Made by a program: the position numbers and the translations under genes
Notes under the pieces: generated by a model
Seen by the model: only the letters and a program-made list of their open reading frames with translations
Databases searched by the model: none
Told to the model about the DNA's origin: nothing
In this document: in pieces, positions 17,711 through 26,259 of the stretch
Layout: every line of letters starts with the position of its first letter
How positions within the stretch are numbered: position 1 is the first letter of the stretch
Assembly: GCF_004022705.2 (NCBI RefSeq)
Contig: NZ_RZOY02000010.1
Coordinates: 1-64,000 of the forward strand
DNA: 64,000 bases
From: Mesorhizobium sp. M2D.F.Ca.ET.226.01.1.1
GTDB lineage: Bacteria > Pseudomonadota > Alphaproteobacteria > Rhizobiales > Rhizobiaceae
Direction of reading: 5' to 3'

Positions 17711-17815
17711 TCTAGAGCGTTTCACCGTTTTACGGAAACGGCGAACCGCTCTATCCCTCTGTTTTACGCAATTCCGCACGGAAACCCGCCTACACTTTTC
17801 CTGGAATTGCTCTAG
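17711..17815. repeat. Dispersed palindromic element, family A (copy 2, two-unit form)
   Basis: Two palindromic units lie side by side: CTAGAGCGTTTCACCG with its mirror CGGCGAACCGCTCTA, and ACGCAATTCC with GGAATTGCTCTAG. The core matches the copy at 1903-1949, and the two-unit arrangement matches the decayed copy at 40079-40170. Confidence 0.75.
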
Positions 17816-17920
17816 CCGCCTCGTGCAAAAGTCACTTTGGCATGCAGCCGGCAGTTTCAACTGCCGTTGGGACGCAGTCTATCCTACCGCAAAGGAACGC
17901 CGCAACTGGCCTGGCAGCGA

Positions 17921-18202
17921 TCAATGCGGCGTGTCGCCGGCCGGATGCAGCTGGTCCCAGGCCGAGCCGATGCGGCCGTCGAACTGCGATGCAAATATTT
18001 CGGCTTCGATGTCTTCGAGGCCGTCGTCGACAAGCGCCTCGATGCTTCGCCGCAGCAGGGCGAGTTGCATCTGCCGCGCATGGATCTTGTCGGTTTCGCG
18101 CATGATGGCCGTGACGTGGTAGGCGACGACCGGCTGGCCGAGACAGGACAGGAGCGCACCCGATCCTGTCGTCGCTGCGGTGACTGCTTCCTCGATGTTC
18201 AT
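17921..18202 (-). CDS. Unknown small protein, 93 residues
   Basis: The protein starts MNIEEAVTAATTGSGALLSCL and ends WDQLHPAGDTPH. It has two amphipathic helices with many charged residues (ETDKIHARQMQLALLRRSIEALVDDGLEDIEAE). GATGAGGAGCGCCGGA precedes ATG 18202. No domain is recognised and no signal peptide is present. It is transcribed toward the EamA pair, separated from it by the family A repeat. Confidence 0.55.
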   Translation of the reverse strand: MNIEEAVTAATTGSGALLSCLGQPVVAYHVTAIMRETDKIHARQMQLALLRRSIEALVDDGLEDIEAEIFASQFDGRIGSAWDQLHPAGDTPH

Positions 18203-18608
18203 TCCGGCGCTCCTCATCAAACGATGCTGGGCGCCTCCCCGGCAGAATGGCGACGGTATCCGTCGCTTCTTTTCTCATTTCGGCGGTCGCGAATTCTTCG
18301 TTCGCGGCCAAAATCAGTATCCTCCAGAACCGTATTAAAGGCGACCGGATAGTTAATTGATGGTTAACGCGGACGGTCGCATCTTATGCATCTGAGCCGG
18401 CTGAAGGCGCACCGATCAGTGCCCCGGAATGTTGCGCGCGGCCGATGGCGCGAGGCTCCGCGAACCGGGCACCGAAACCGGCGCGCCTTGAAGCGCCCAG
18501 TCGGCCGGCTTTCGATCCGGGCATGGCGTGGGGGTAATGCGGCATGGCTCTCGCGGCGTTGACAATGACGGGCGTTGAACAGCGGCGGCATTGCCACTGG
18601 CGGCGATG
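18203..18608. other. Intergenic region, nothing recognised
   Basis: These 406 bp contain the promoter side of the 93-residue protein gene and the 3' flank of the GlxA-type regulator. Open frames present have arginine-rich shadow-like composition. I see no RNA gene or repeat. Confidence 0.4.
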
Positions 18609-19646
18609 CTACGGTCCGTTTCCGCGACCACGCAATCGGCCAGGCGGGAGCTGCGAGGCGACCACGGCGGCTTTCGCCGCCACCCCTACCACGCGGTTCG
18701 GGTGCCTCAGATGGGTCGGGGTGATGCCGGTGTGCTGGCGGAAGACGCGGCTGAAATGGCCGGCATTCTCGAAGCCGCAGCGATAGGCGATGTCGCCGAT
18801 GGCGAGGTCGCTGCCTTCCAGCAGCGACTTGGCGTAGTGCACCCTGAGCGCCAGATAGGCAGCCATCGGGCTGGTGCCGAGCTCGGTGGCGAACAGACGC
18901 TCGAGCTGGCGGCGCGAGCAGTTCAGGCGGCTGGCGATCTCGCTGACCGAGACCTTCTCCTGCAGATTGCTTTCCATCAAAAGCAGCGCGCGCTTCACCG
19001 CGCGGCTCGCCGCTTCGGGAAACAGGTCGCCGACCGGCTGCACGTCCCTGATGTTGCGGATGCGGTCGAGCACCAGGATTTTTGCCGCCTTCTCCGCCGC
19101 CTTCTGGCCGATGAATTGCGAGACGAAATAGCCGGCGAGGTCGGCGGCACCCGTGCCGCCGGCGCAGGTGGCGCGACCGCGATCCACCGAATACAGGCTA
19201 TCGGCATGGGCGTTCACGTCAGGAAAGTCGGCGCGAAAATCCTTGATGTGGAACCAGCTGACGGCGGCGCTGTAGCCGTCGAGCAGGCCGTAGCGCGCCA
19301 GCACGAAGCTGCCGGTGCAGAGCGCGGTGAGCGGCACGCCCTTCTCGACGGCGCGCAGCAGGAACGCCTCCTTTTCCGAGCTCAGGACACGGTTGGTGTC
19401 GAGCAGGCCGCCGACCACGACGACATTGTCGAAATCCTCGGGATTGCCGATCGCCCTGGTCGGCAGCAATTCAACGCCGCAGCTCGCCCGGATCGGCAGG
19501 CCGCGCTCGCCGACGATCTGCCAGTCGAACTCGACCCTGCGGCTGCGGTCGCCCTCGTCGCCGGCCAGCCGCAGCGTGTCGATGAACAGCGACAGCGGTG
19601 AGAGCGTGAAATCGCGCACCAGGAGGAATGCGAATTTTTTGGCCAT
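18609..19646 (-). CDS. GlxA-family transcriptional regulator (DJ-1/PfpI plus AraC HTH)
   Basis: The 345-residue protein has an N-terminal DJ-1/PfpI-like domain (FAFLLVRDFTLSPLSLFIDTLRLAG; TALCTGSFVLARYGLLDGYSA around the nucleophile elbow, with Cys in the usual place). The C-terminal AraC domain has SRLNCSRRQLERLF and DIAYRCGFENAGHFSRVFRQ. Relatives control catabolism of quaternary amines and related nitrogen compounds in rhizobia and pseudomonads. The window also contains a methylated-proline-type catabolic pair at 54.7 kb, but a link is only a guess. ATG 19646 gives the usual N-terminus; upstream frame adds 20 atypical residues. Confidence 0.9.
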   Translation of the reverse strand: MAKKFAFLLVRDFTLSPLSLFIDTLRLAGDEGDRSRRVEFDWQIVGERGLPIRASCGVELLPTRAIGNPEDFDNVVVVGGLLDTNRVLSSEKEAFLLRAVEKGVPLTALCTGSFVLARYGLLDGYSAAVSWFHIKDFRADFPDVNAHADSLYSVDRGRATCAGGTGAADLAGYFVSQFIGQKAAEKAAKILVLDRIRNIRDVQPVGDLFPEAASRAVKRALLLMESNLQEKVSVSEIASRLNCSRRQLERLFATELGTSPMAAYLALRVHYAKSLLEGSDLAIGDIAYRCGFENAGHFSRVFRQHTGITPTHLRHPNRVVGVAAKAAVVASQLPPGRLRGRGNGP

Positions 19647-20002
19647 TCGTTTCCGGAGCCGTCCTCTCATTTCCAGCCAGGAGCTATCCTGAAGTGCCGG
19701 CCGCAACGTTTATCAACCTGCAGGCAGACTGGATAGCGCGTGGCCTTGAATAGCGCTTTGTGCCGGTGCATGAATCCTGGCGTGCGCTTTCGGCGGTCGG
19801 GCGCCGCAATCCGGCACAAAGCCCTCATCGCCGACCTTCATCGAGGCGTTCTTCAGCGTTGACGGGCGCTCCGCCGGCGCCTTGGACACAATTCAGAAAC
19901 ACTTCAGAAAAACTCCAGAAATCGTTCAGGCGTAGGATTGACTGGAGAGGGTCGATCATCGGCTGCAGCACTGCGGCAACTTGTTCGGATTGGCGACAAG
20001 CG
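19647..20002. other. Intergenic region between divergent regulator and exported protein genes
   Basis: These 356 bp have no convincing gene. A T/A-richer segment with ttcagaaacacttcagaaaaactccagaaa (19890-19920) contains the repeated motif TTCAGAAA/CTCCAGAAA, possibly a regulator site. Promoters for both flanking genes must be here. Confidence 0.4.
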
Positions 20003-20344
20003 ATGCAAAGGTTCTCAATCGGCTTGATGGGTGCGTTGCTCGGCATTTCGCTCGGCACCGGCCCGGTTGAAGCCGGCGAGGCAAAGGTTGCCACGACCCG
20101 GGCCGAGCGCTGCACCAATCTTAGCCGCCAGGTTGACGAAGCCCTCGAAACCCATGCCGCGTCAACGCAGGTCACCGCGGCCAAGGCACTGCAAAGAAAG
20201 GGAGACCGGTTCTGCGCCACCAAGAAGCAGGCGCAGGGGATCCGGGCGTTCGCGAACGCTCTGAAGCTGCTTGGCGTGACGCCGATCGACCCCGATGCAG
20301 TGACACCCAAAACCGACCTGCATAGCAAGGAGAAAAAACCATGA
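20003..20344 (+). CDS. Exported protein of unknown function, 113 residues
   Basis: A signal peptide spans residues 1-24 (MQRFSIGLMGALLGISLGTG, cleavage near VEAGEA). The mature part contains two cysteines (ERCTNLS and RFCATKK) that could form a disulfide, between helical segments. The open frame extends upstream to 19760, but the signal peptide fixes the start at ATG 20003. Its stop overlaps the start of the next gene (ATGA), so the two are translationally coupled. No domain is recognised. Confidence 0.65.
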   Translation: MQRFSIGLMGALLGISLGTGPVEAGEAKVATTRAERCTNLSRQVDEALETHAASTQVTAAKALQRKGDRFCATKKQAQGIRAFANALKLLGVTPIDPDAVTPKTDLHSKEKKP

Positions 20345-20601
20345 AAAAACCCCTTCTCTCCGCCCTCGGCCTCGCCGTTGCCCTCGCCTTCTCGATGCCG
20401 GTCCTCGGCAACGCGGCCGCTACCACGGCCGCTGCTCCGGCCGCCACTGCTCCGGCGAAGGCCGCTCCGAAAAAGGTTGCCGCCAAGAAGGCCTGCAAGG
20501 TGACCAAGACGCACAAGTGCCCGGTGAAGCACAAGAAGCACAAGAAGCACACTGCAAAGGCTGCGGCGGCTAAAAAAGCGGCGCCCAAGACGAGCTATTA
20601 A
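20341..20601 (+). CDS. Exported Ala/Lys/His-rich low-complexity protein, 86 residues
   Basis: A signal peptide (MKKPLLSALGLAVALAFSMP, cleavage near GNAA) leads a mature chain of Ala-Pro and Ala-Lys runs, then KTHKCPVKHKKHKKHTAK and more Ala-Lys. The two cysteines are in KACKVTK and HKCPVK. The strongly basic, histidine-containing tail could bind metal, polyanions or peptidoglycan; none is shown. It overlaps the upstream exported-protein gene by 4 bp and is followed by a good terminator. Confidence 0.7.
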   Translation: MKKPLLSALGLAVALAFSMPVLGNAAATTAAAPAATAPAKAAPKKVAAKKACKVTKTHKCPVKHKKHKKHTAKAAAAKKAAPKTSY

Positions 20602-20620
20602 GCTCCACCGTGTTATGGGG

Positions 20621-20659
20621 AGGCCGTTCCACCTGCATTCACCCGGGACGGCCTTTTTC
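20621..20659 (+). terminator. Rho-independent terminator of the exported-protein pair
   Basis: A 10-bp stem (AGGCCGTTCC with GGGACGGCCT, one G-T pair) and a 14-base loop are followed by TTTTTCT. It sits 19 bp after the stop codon of the basic exported protein. Confidence 0.85.
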
Positions 20660-20765
20660 TCCCGAGGCAACGCCGGACCGCGGATACCGGCGCGGGTGAC
20701 AGACTGGCCAGGCGCCGCTTGGAGCGCGGCCGGCTGGCGTGCTATCGCAATGCCGGGAGGCGGCG

Positions 20766-21482
20766 ATGCGTGTCATTTTCAGATGTGATCCGATCCTGGC
20801 GCAGCATTTGCCGCGTCCGGTGCCCGCGCGCGGCGTGCTGCCGGACTGGCTGCGCGCGATGCCCGCCACCGCCTATTCGGCGATCCACGGCCGCGACATT
20901 CGCACGCTCAAGCAATGCCCGCCGGTCGTCGACGCGATGACCTACGGCTTCATGATCCTGCTGCCCTGCGACGTCGTCGTCGACCGGGGCAAGTTTTCCT
21001 GGGACTGGAATATCCCGGAACCGGCCACCGGGAACCACCCGCGAGCGCCGCTGAGCTTCCACACGCCGGGGCAGCTTGCCGGCAGCCCGTTCGCCAGGCC
21101 TGGCCAGGCCGCGCTCAAATTCAACAGCTTCTGGACCATCGAGGTCGAGGACGGCTGGTCGCTCTACGCGACGCACCCGGTCAATCGCGAGGACCTTCCC
21201 TTCCGACTGGTGACGGGCCTGGTGGATTCGGACCGGTTCAGCGATGGCGGCATCAATTTCCCGGCGATCTGGAAAGAGCCCGAATTCTCCGGCGTGCTCG
21301 GCAAAGGAACCCCGGTCGCGCAATGCTTCGCGGTTCCGCGGGCCGCGCCGCAGTTGGAATTCGAAGTGTTCGACGAAAAACGCCAAGCCGCCTATGCGCA
21401 AACGGTCGCGGATGTCCTGTCAACGCCGGGCGTCTACCGCAAGCGGTTCCGCGCCAGGCGCGGACGCTCCACCGGCGAGTGA
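20766..21482 (+). CDS. Unknown protein, 238 residues (possibly DUF6065-like)
   Basis: The protein starts MRVIFRCDPILAQHLPRPVPARGVLPDWL and contains LLPCDVVVDRGKFSWDW and the aromatic segment FNSFWTIEVEDGWSLYATHPVNREDLPFR. The layout recalls DUF6065-type proteins, with modest certainty. It appears cytosolic, with no signal peptide. ATG 20766 follows GGGAGGCGGCG. Its 3' end overlaps the 3' end of the convergent TPR gene by 63 bp. Confidence 0.6.
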   Translation: MRVIFRCDPILAQHLPRPVPARGVLPDWLRAMPATAYSAIHGRDIRTLKQCPPVVDAMTYGFMILLPCDVVVDRGKFSWDWNIPEPATGNHPRAPLSFHTPGQLAGSPFARPGQAALKFNSFWTIEVEDGWSLYATHPVNREDLPFRLVTGLVDSDRFSDGGINFPAIWKEPEFSGVLGKGTPVAQCFAVPRAAPQLEFEVFDEKRQAAYAQTVADVLSTPGVYRKRFRARRGRSTGE

Positions 21483-22289
21483 GCGGCGCAGCGCTTCCTC
21501 ATCGAGCCATAGAAGGCCGCTTGGCGCCGAGGTCAGCGCCATGGCGATGACGCCGAAGGTGGACGGCTTGAGGCGATAGGCCTGCGAATAGGCCGCCATC
21601 GCGCGATCGAGATCGCCTGTTTCCTGCAGGACGACGCCCAGATTGACCGCTGCCTCCGCCGCATCCGGGCTCATCTCCAGCACATGGCGGTAGGCCTCGG
21701 CGGCGGCCTCGAATTTGCGCATGTCCTGGCGCACCAGCCCGAGGTCGAACCACTGGGCGGAATGCGCGGTGCCGGCGACGGCGCGCTCGAGCAAGCCTTC
21801 CGCCTCGGCGGGCGCGCCGCGTTCCCATGCCAGGCGCCCCAGGCGCGCCATCGCTTCCACGGATTTCGGATCGCTCTGCAGGACCTGTGTCCAGCCAGCG
21901 CCCGCCGCCGCGGCATCGCCCGACTGATCGAAGATACGCGCCCGCTCGAGAAGGATTTCCACCCGGGACGACTGCGTTGCGGCGTGATCCAGGAACCGCA
22001 ACGCCGCTTCGAACCGGCCCTCGGCCCGGGCGATCCTGCCTGCCAGGATCAGGGCGGGTGCATTGTCCGGACGCGCGGCGAGGCTCGCCTCGATGCGCGC
22101 CCGCGCCGCCGGCAGGTCCGCTTTGGCGAACAGCACAGCCGCCAGAAGGTGGCAAAGCGCGGGATCGCCCGGGTGCCACCTCAGGCCAAGCTCGCACAGC
22201 TCCATCGCCTGGGCGTGGTCGCCCGAATTGAAGGCGGCGACCGCGCGGCGGACCAGATCCTCGCTGCCAACTTGACCGGTGCTGGTCAC
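21420..22289 (-). CDS. Tetratricopeptide-repeat protein, GTG start
   Basis: The 289-residue protein has about six TPR units. Clear examples are AFNSGDHAQAMELCELGLRW, EAAAEAYRHVLEMSPDAAEA and AVNLGVVLQETGDLDRAMAA. They are followed by a C-terminal non-repeat segment (LTSAPSGLLWLDEEALRRSL) that resembles the linker of TPR proteins bearing a transferase, but no catalytic domain is present. GAGGGAGC upstream of GTG 22289 supports this start; the frame stays open farther upstream. It converges on and overlaps the 238-residue gene. Confidence 0.75.
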   Translation of the reverse strand: MTSTGQVGSEDLVRRAVAAFNSGDHAQAMELCELGLRWHPGDPALCHLLAAVLFAKADLPAARARIEASLAARPDNAPALILAGRIARAEGRFEAALRFLDHAATQSSRVEILLERARIFDQSGDAAAAGAGWTQVLQSDPKSVEAMARLGRLAWERGAPAEAEGLLERAVAGTAHSAQWFDLGLVRQDMRKFEAAAEAYRHVLEMSPDAAEAAVNLGVVLQETGDLDRAMAAYSQAYRLKPSTFGVIAMALTSAPSGLLWLDEEALRRSLAGGASAPGAEPLAVDARR

Positions 22290-22449
22290 TGAATTTGAAG
22301 CTCCCTCTATGGTGGCGCGGCCGGCCGGCTCAACGCAAACGAGTGGTCCCGATGTCCTGGCCCGGCCGCTGGGCGCATCTGGAGCATGGCTCTGGCCCAA
22401 CCCGGACATGCATGAACGGGATGGCCATTATAACCAGACGCTTTATAAC

Positions 22450-22482
22450 GGTCGCTGACAAAGCGACCACCAAGGGGAGACG
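22450..22482 (+). promoter_or_regulatory. Inverted repeat and ribosome site ahead of the molybdenum hydroxylase operon
   Basis: GGTCGC (22450-22455) and GCGACC (22463-22468) form a 6-bp inverted repeat. It is preceded by an AT-rich stretch (cattataaccagacgctttataacgg) and followed by AGGGGAGACG just before ATG 22483. This is a plausible regulator site or leader hairpin. Confidence 0.35.
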
Positions 22483-23343
22483 ATGCGTTACATACGTCCG
22501 CTTTCAATCGAAGATGCCGTTGGCGAGCTCGCCAAGGCGGTAGGCCCCGCCGCGATCCTCGCCGGGGGCAGTGACCTTTTGGTGAGGATGAAGGGCGGCT
22601 TCATCGAGCCCGAGCTGATCGTCGACATCAAGGCGATAAGCGGCCTGGCCGACATCACCGAAACGGCCGACGGCTTCCGGATCGGCGCCGCGGTGCCCTG
22701 CGCTGTGCTGGGCGAGAACAAGGCGGTGCGCAAGGCCTGGCCGGGCGTGGTCGAGGCGGCCAATCTGATCGGCTCCAAGCAGGTGCAGGGCCGCTGCACC
22801 ATCACCGGCAATCTGTGCAACGCCTCACCCGCCGCCGACAGCGTGCCCGCGCTGGTGGCGGCCGCCGCAAAAGCGGTGGTCGCCGGGCCTTCGGGCAAGC
22901 GCACCATTGCGGTGGAGAGCGTGCCGACCGGACCCGGCCGCACGTCGCTGGCCAAGGGCGAGATCATCGAGGCGATCCTGCTCGACAAGCGTCCTGAGCA
23001 TGCGGGCGACGCCTATCTGCGCTTCATTCCGCGCACCGAGATGGACATCGCGGTGGTGAGCGCCGGCGTGAACCTGACGCTGGATGACAAGGGCGCGATC
23101 AAGACCGCGCGCGTGGCGCTGGGTGCTGCCGCTCCCACCGTGCTTCTGGTCGAGGAGGCAGGCCAGGTTCTGGTCGGCTCCAAGCTCGACGAAGGAACGC
23201 TGGAGCGGCTGGCGAAAATCTGCTCGGGCGCCTGCCGTCCGATCGACGACAAGCGCGGCACCATCGAATTCAGACGAAAAGTCGCGGGCGTGCTGGCACA
23301 GCGTGCCGCCGCTATCGCCTACAAGCGTGCGGGAGGCAAATAA
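22483..23343 (+). CDS. Molybdenum hydroxylase medium (FAD-binding) subunit
   Basis: The 286-residue protein has the FAD-binding features of the CoxM/XdhB class: AAILAGGSDLLVRMKGG (pyrophosphate loop, residues ~24-40) and QGRCTITGNLCNASPAADS (second FAD motif, residues ~104-122). The C-terminal CO-dehydrogenase flavoprotein domain follows. It transfers electrons from the iron-sulfur subunit to its acceptor. ATG 22483 follows AGGGGAGACG. The small subunit overlaps its stop (TAATG). The substrate is set by the large subunit. Confidence 0.92.
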   Translation: MRYIRPLSIEDAVGELAKAVGPAAILAGGSDLLVRMKGGFIEPELIVDIKAISGLADITETADGFRIGAAVPCAVLGENKAVRKAWPGVVEAANLIGSKQVQGRCTITGNLCNASPAADSVPALVAAAAKAVVAGPSGKRTIAVESVPTGPGRTSLAKGEIIEAILLDKRPEHAGDAYLRFIPRTEMDIAVVSAGVNLTLDDKGAIKTARVALGAAAPTVLLVEEAGQVLVGSKLDEGTLERLAKICSGACRPIDDKRGTIEFRRKVAGVLAQRAAAIAYKRAGGK

Positions 23344-23819
23344 TGGCCGGTGTAGCTGTATCAACCACGATCAACGGCGACGCCGTCGAGTATCTCTGCC
23401 AGCCCGACGAGACGCTGCTGGACGTGCTGCGCGACCGGCTCGGCCTGACCGGCGCCAAGGAAGGCTGCGGCACCGGCGACTGCGGCGCCTGCAGCGTCAT
23501 CGTCGACGGAAGGCTGGTCTGCTCCTGCCTGGTGCTGGGCGCGGAAGCCGAGGGCCGCAAGGTCGAGACCATCGAAGGCATGGCGCATGGCGACCAGCTG
23601 CATCCGCTGCAGCAAAAGTTTTTGGAGCATGCTGCGCTGCAATGCGGCATCTGCACGCCGGGCTTCCTGATCGCGGCCAAGGACCTGCTGGCGAAAAACC
23701 CCTCGCCCACCGAGGAGGAAATCCGCTTCGGGCTTGCCGGCAATCTCTGCCGCTGCACCGGCTATGACAAGATCGTGCGCGCCGTCCAGGACGCGGCGGA
23801 AGTGATGAAGGGAGCGTAA
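23343..23819 (+). CDS. Molybdenum hydroxylase small [2Fe-2S] subunit
   Basis: The 158-residue protein carries two iron-sulfur clusters: the plant-ferredoxin-like site CGTGDCGACSVIVDGRLVCSC and the C-terminal four-cysteine site CGICTPG with CRCTG. Its length is the family norm. It moves electrons from the molybdenum centre to FAD. The start overlaps the medium-subunit stop codon by two bases, and the large subunit starts 3 bp after its own stop, so all three are a tightly coupled operon. Confidence 0.95.
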   Translation: MAGVAVSTTINGDAVEYLCQPDETLLDVLRDRLGLTGAKEGCGTGDCGACSVIVDGRLVCSCLVLGAEAEGRKVETIEGMAHGDQLHPLQQKFLEHAALQCGICTPGFLIAAKDLLAKNPSPTEEEIRFGLAGNLCRCTGYDKIVRAVQDAAEVMKGA

Positions 23820-23822
23820 TCC

Positions 23823-26087
23823 ATGAATTTCGATCCGCGCTACTCCGGACGCAATTTCTCCTCGGTCGGCACGCGGCCGATCCGCCCCGACGGCATCGAC
23901 AAGGTGACCGGACGCGCCCGCTACGGCGCCGACTTCAACATGGCCGGCCAGCTGGTCGGCCGGATCCTGCGCAGCCCGCATGCGCATGCGGTCATCAAGA
24001 AGATCGACACCTCGAAGGCGGAAAAGCTCGCCGGCGTGAAGGCGGTGATCACGGCGAAGGACCTGCCGGACCTCACCGACGGCGATGCCGCCATGTACGA
24101 CATCCTCGACAACTCGATGGCGCGCAAGAAGGCGCTCTATGACGGCCATGCGGTGGCCGCGGTAGCGGCGATCGACGCCCGCATCGCCCGCCAGGCGCTG
24201 AAGCTGATCGAGGTCGACTATGAGGTGCTGCCGCATGTCACCGATGTCGACGAGGCCGCGCACCACCATGCGCCGCTGATCAACGACCAGATCTTCACCG
24301 AGGGCCTCGAGGAAAAGCCTGCGAAACCTTCCAACGTCACCAAGCGCACGCAGTTCGGCCATGGCGACGTGCACAAGGGCTTTGCCCAGGCCGATTTCAT
24401 CGTCGAGCGCTCCTTCAAGACCGAGCAGACGCATCAGGGCTATATCGAGCCGCATGCCTGCGTGGCGAGCGTCAACCCCGACGGCACCGCGGACCTGTGG
24501 GTCTGCACGCAAGGCCATTTCGTCTACCGCCAGCACTGCGCCCAACTGCTTGGGCTGGAGGCTTCGAAGCTGCGCGTCACCTCGTCGGAGATCGGCGGCG
24601 GTTTCGGCGGCAAGACCCATGTCTGGGCCGAGCCGGTGGCGCTGGCGCTGTCGCGCAAGGCCGGCCGCCCCGTGAAACTGGTGATGACCCGCGACGAGGT
24701 CTTCCGCGCCTCGGGCCCGACCAGCGCCACCTCGATCGACGTCAAGATCGGCGCCAAAAAGGATGGCACCATCACCGCCGCGGAAGCGACGCTGCGCTAT
24801 AGCTGCGGCCCCTACCCCGGCTCCTGGGCCGAGATCGGCGCGATGACGGCCTTCGCCTGCTACAAGCTCGAGAACGTCAAGACCGTCGGCTATGAAGTGC
24901 TGGTCAACCGGCCGAAGACGGCGGCCTATCGCGCGCCGTCGGCGCCCATGGCGGCCTTCGCGGTGGAAAGCGCCGTCGACGAGCTCGCCCACGAGCTCGG
25001 CATGAATGCGGTGGACTTCCGCATCAAGAACGCCGCGCAGGAAGGCACCCGCGCCTCCTACGGCCCGGTCTACGGACCGATCGGCATCGGCCCGACGCTG
25101 GAAGCGGCGAAGAACCATCCGCACATGAAGGCGCCGCTGAAGATGAACCAGGGGCGCGGCATGGCCTGCGGCTTCTGGTTCAATTTCGGCGGCCAGACCT
25201 GCACCGATCTGAACATCGGCATGGACGGCTCTGTCTCGCTGGCCGTGGGCACGGTGGATGTCGGCGGTTCCCGCGCGTCGCTGTCGCTGGTGGCGGCGGA
25301 GGAGCTCGGCATCGACTATTCCCAGGTGAAGGCGATCGTCGCCGATACGTCTTCGCTCGGCTACAACGACATGACCGACGGCAGCCGCGGCACCTTCTCG
25401 TCCTCGATGGCGACGATCTCGGCCGCGCGCAACGCGATCAAGGTCCTGCGCGACCGCGCGGCGCAGATGTGGGACATCCCGGTGGACGACGTCACCTGGG
25501 AAAAGGGCCATGCGATTGCCAAGGGCGAGAAATACGGCAACCTGTCGCCGCTGTCGCTGAAGGACATCGCGGCGAAGTCCGGCACGACCGGCGGGCCGAT
25601 CGCCGGCCATAGCGAGCTCGTTGCCGACGGCGCGGGCGTCTCCTTCGCCACCCATATCTGCGACATCGAGGTCGACCCCGAGACGGGTGCTACCCGAGTG
25701 ATCCGTTACACAGTGGTGCAGGATGCCGGCAAGGCGGTGCACCCGACCTATGTCGAGGGCCAGTACCAGGGCGGTGCGGCGCAAGGCATCGGCTGGGCAC
25801 TCAACGAGGAGTATATCTACGGCAAGGACGGGCGGCTGCAGAATCCGGGCTTCCTCGACTACCGCATCCCGGTCTGCTCCGACCTGCCGATGATCGACAC
25901 GCAGATCCTGGAAATTCCCAACCCCAACCACCCCTATGGCGTGCGCGGCGTTGGCGAAACCTCGATCGTGCCGCCGCTGGCGGCGATCGCCAACGCGGTG
26001 TCGAACGCGGTCGGCGTGCGCATGACCCACATCCCGATGTCGCCGCCGCGCATCCTGGCGGCGCTCGATGCGGAACGGGAAGGCTGA
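23823..26087 (+). CDS. Molybdenum hydroxylase large (molybdopterin-binding) subunit, not a true CO dehydrogenase
   Basis: The 754-residue protein has the family's cofactor motifs: IGGGFGGKTHV (residues ~259-269), AYRAPSAPMAAFAVES where CoxL has AYXCSFR, and a C-terminal GVRGVGETSIVPPLAAI that holds the active-site Glu. The absence of the CoxL cysteine loop excludes form I CO dehydrogenase. It resembles the broad xanthine dehydrogenase, aldehyde oxidase and 4-hydroxybenzoyl-CoA reductase group, so the substrate is unknown. It is a cytosolic heterotrimer with the two upstream genes. Confidence 0.92.
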   Translation: MNFDPRYSGRNFSSVGTRPIRPDGIDKVTGRARYGADFNMAGQLVGRILRSPHAHAVIKKIDTSKAEKLAGVKAVITAKDLPDLTDGDAAMYDILDNSMARKKALYDGHAVAAVAAIDARIARQALKLIEVDYEVLPHVTDVDEAAHHHAPLINDQIFTEGLEEKPAKPSNVTKRTQFGHGDVHKGFAQADFIVERSFKTEQTHQGYIEPHACVASVNPDGTADLWVCTQGHFVYRQHCAQLLGLEASKLRVTSSEIGGGFGGKTHVWAEPVALALSRKAGRPVKLVMTRDEVFRASGPTSATSIDVKIGAKKDGTITAAEATLRYSCGPYPGSWAEIGAMTAFACYKLENVKTVGYEVLVNRPKTAAYRAPSAPMAAFAVESAVDELAHELGMNAVDFRIKNAAQEGTRASYGPVYGPIGIGPTLEAAKNHPHMKAPLKMNQGRGMACGFWFNFGGQTCTDLNIGMDGSVSLAVGTVDVGGSRASLSLVAAEELGIDYSQVKAIVADTSSLGYNDMTDGSRGTFSSSMATISAARNAIKVLRDRAAQMWDIPVDDVTWEKGHAIAKGEKYGNLSPLSLKDIAAKSGTTGGPIAGHSELVADGAGVSFATHICDIEVDPETGATRVIRYTVVQDAGKAVHPTYVEGQYQGGAAQGIGWALNEEYIYGKDGRLQNPGFLDYRIPVCSDLPMIDTQILEIPNPNHPYGVRGVGETSIVPPLAAIANAVSNAVGVRMTHIPMSPPRILAALDAEREG

Positions 26088-26106
26088 GAGGTATCCAAGC
26101 TAGGGC

Positions 26107-26250
26107 AAGGTGTGTTGAGATTCAGGTCAGGCCGAGCCGAGAATGATGGCTTCCGAGAACCGGAGCGGAGCGTACTTGTAGTACGTGAGCACCGGAAGCG
26201 CAGGAAGCCGTCGTTCGCAGGCCGGCATCACCTGAATATCGACGCACCTT
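26107..26250. repeat. RIME-type long palindromic element
   Basis: A 144-bp imperfect palindrome has end arms AAGGTGTGTTGAGATTCAGGT (first 20 shown: aaggtgtgttgagattcagg) and the mirror ending in GCACCTT. Internal mirrored blocks include GGCTTCCGAGAACCGGAGCG versus CACCGGAAGCGCAGGAAGCC around the centre GTACTTGTAGTAC. This is the layout of rhizobial intergenic mosaic elements. It separates the hydroxylase operon from the MoaD-like gene. Confidence 0.85.
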
Positions 26251-26259
26251 GAGGCGGTA

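Noticed and set aside
23361..26030. 889-residue open frame antisense to the molybdenum hydroxylase subunits
   Set aside because: Composition (Arg/His/Asp/Val-rich, low Lys and Phe) is that of an antisense shadow of GC-rich genes; it is fully covered by three well-supported subunits with iron-sulfur, FAD and molybdopterin motifs.
23823..26087. Carbon monoxide dehydrogenase (coxL) call
   Set aside because: The large subunit has AYRAPSAP where CoxL carries AYxCSFR, so CO oxidation is not supported.
26107..26250. Possible CRISPR repeat or IS terminal repeat
   Set aside because: It is one single palindrome without regularly spaced spacers and without an internal transposase, so it is a RIME-type element.
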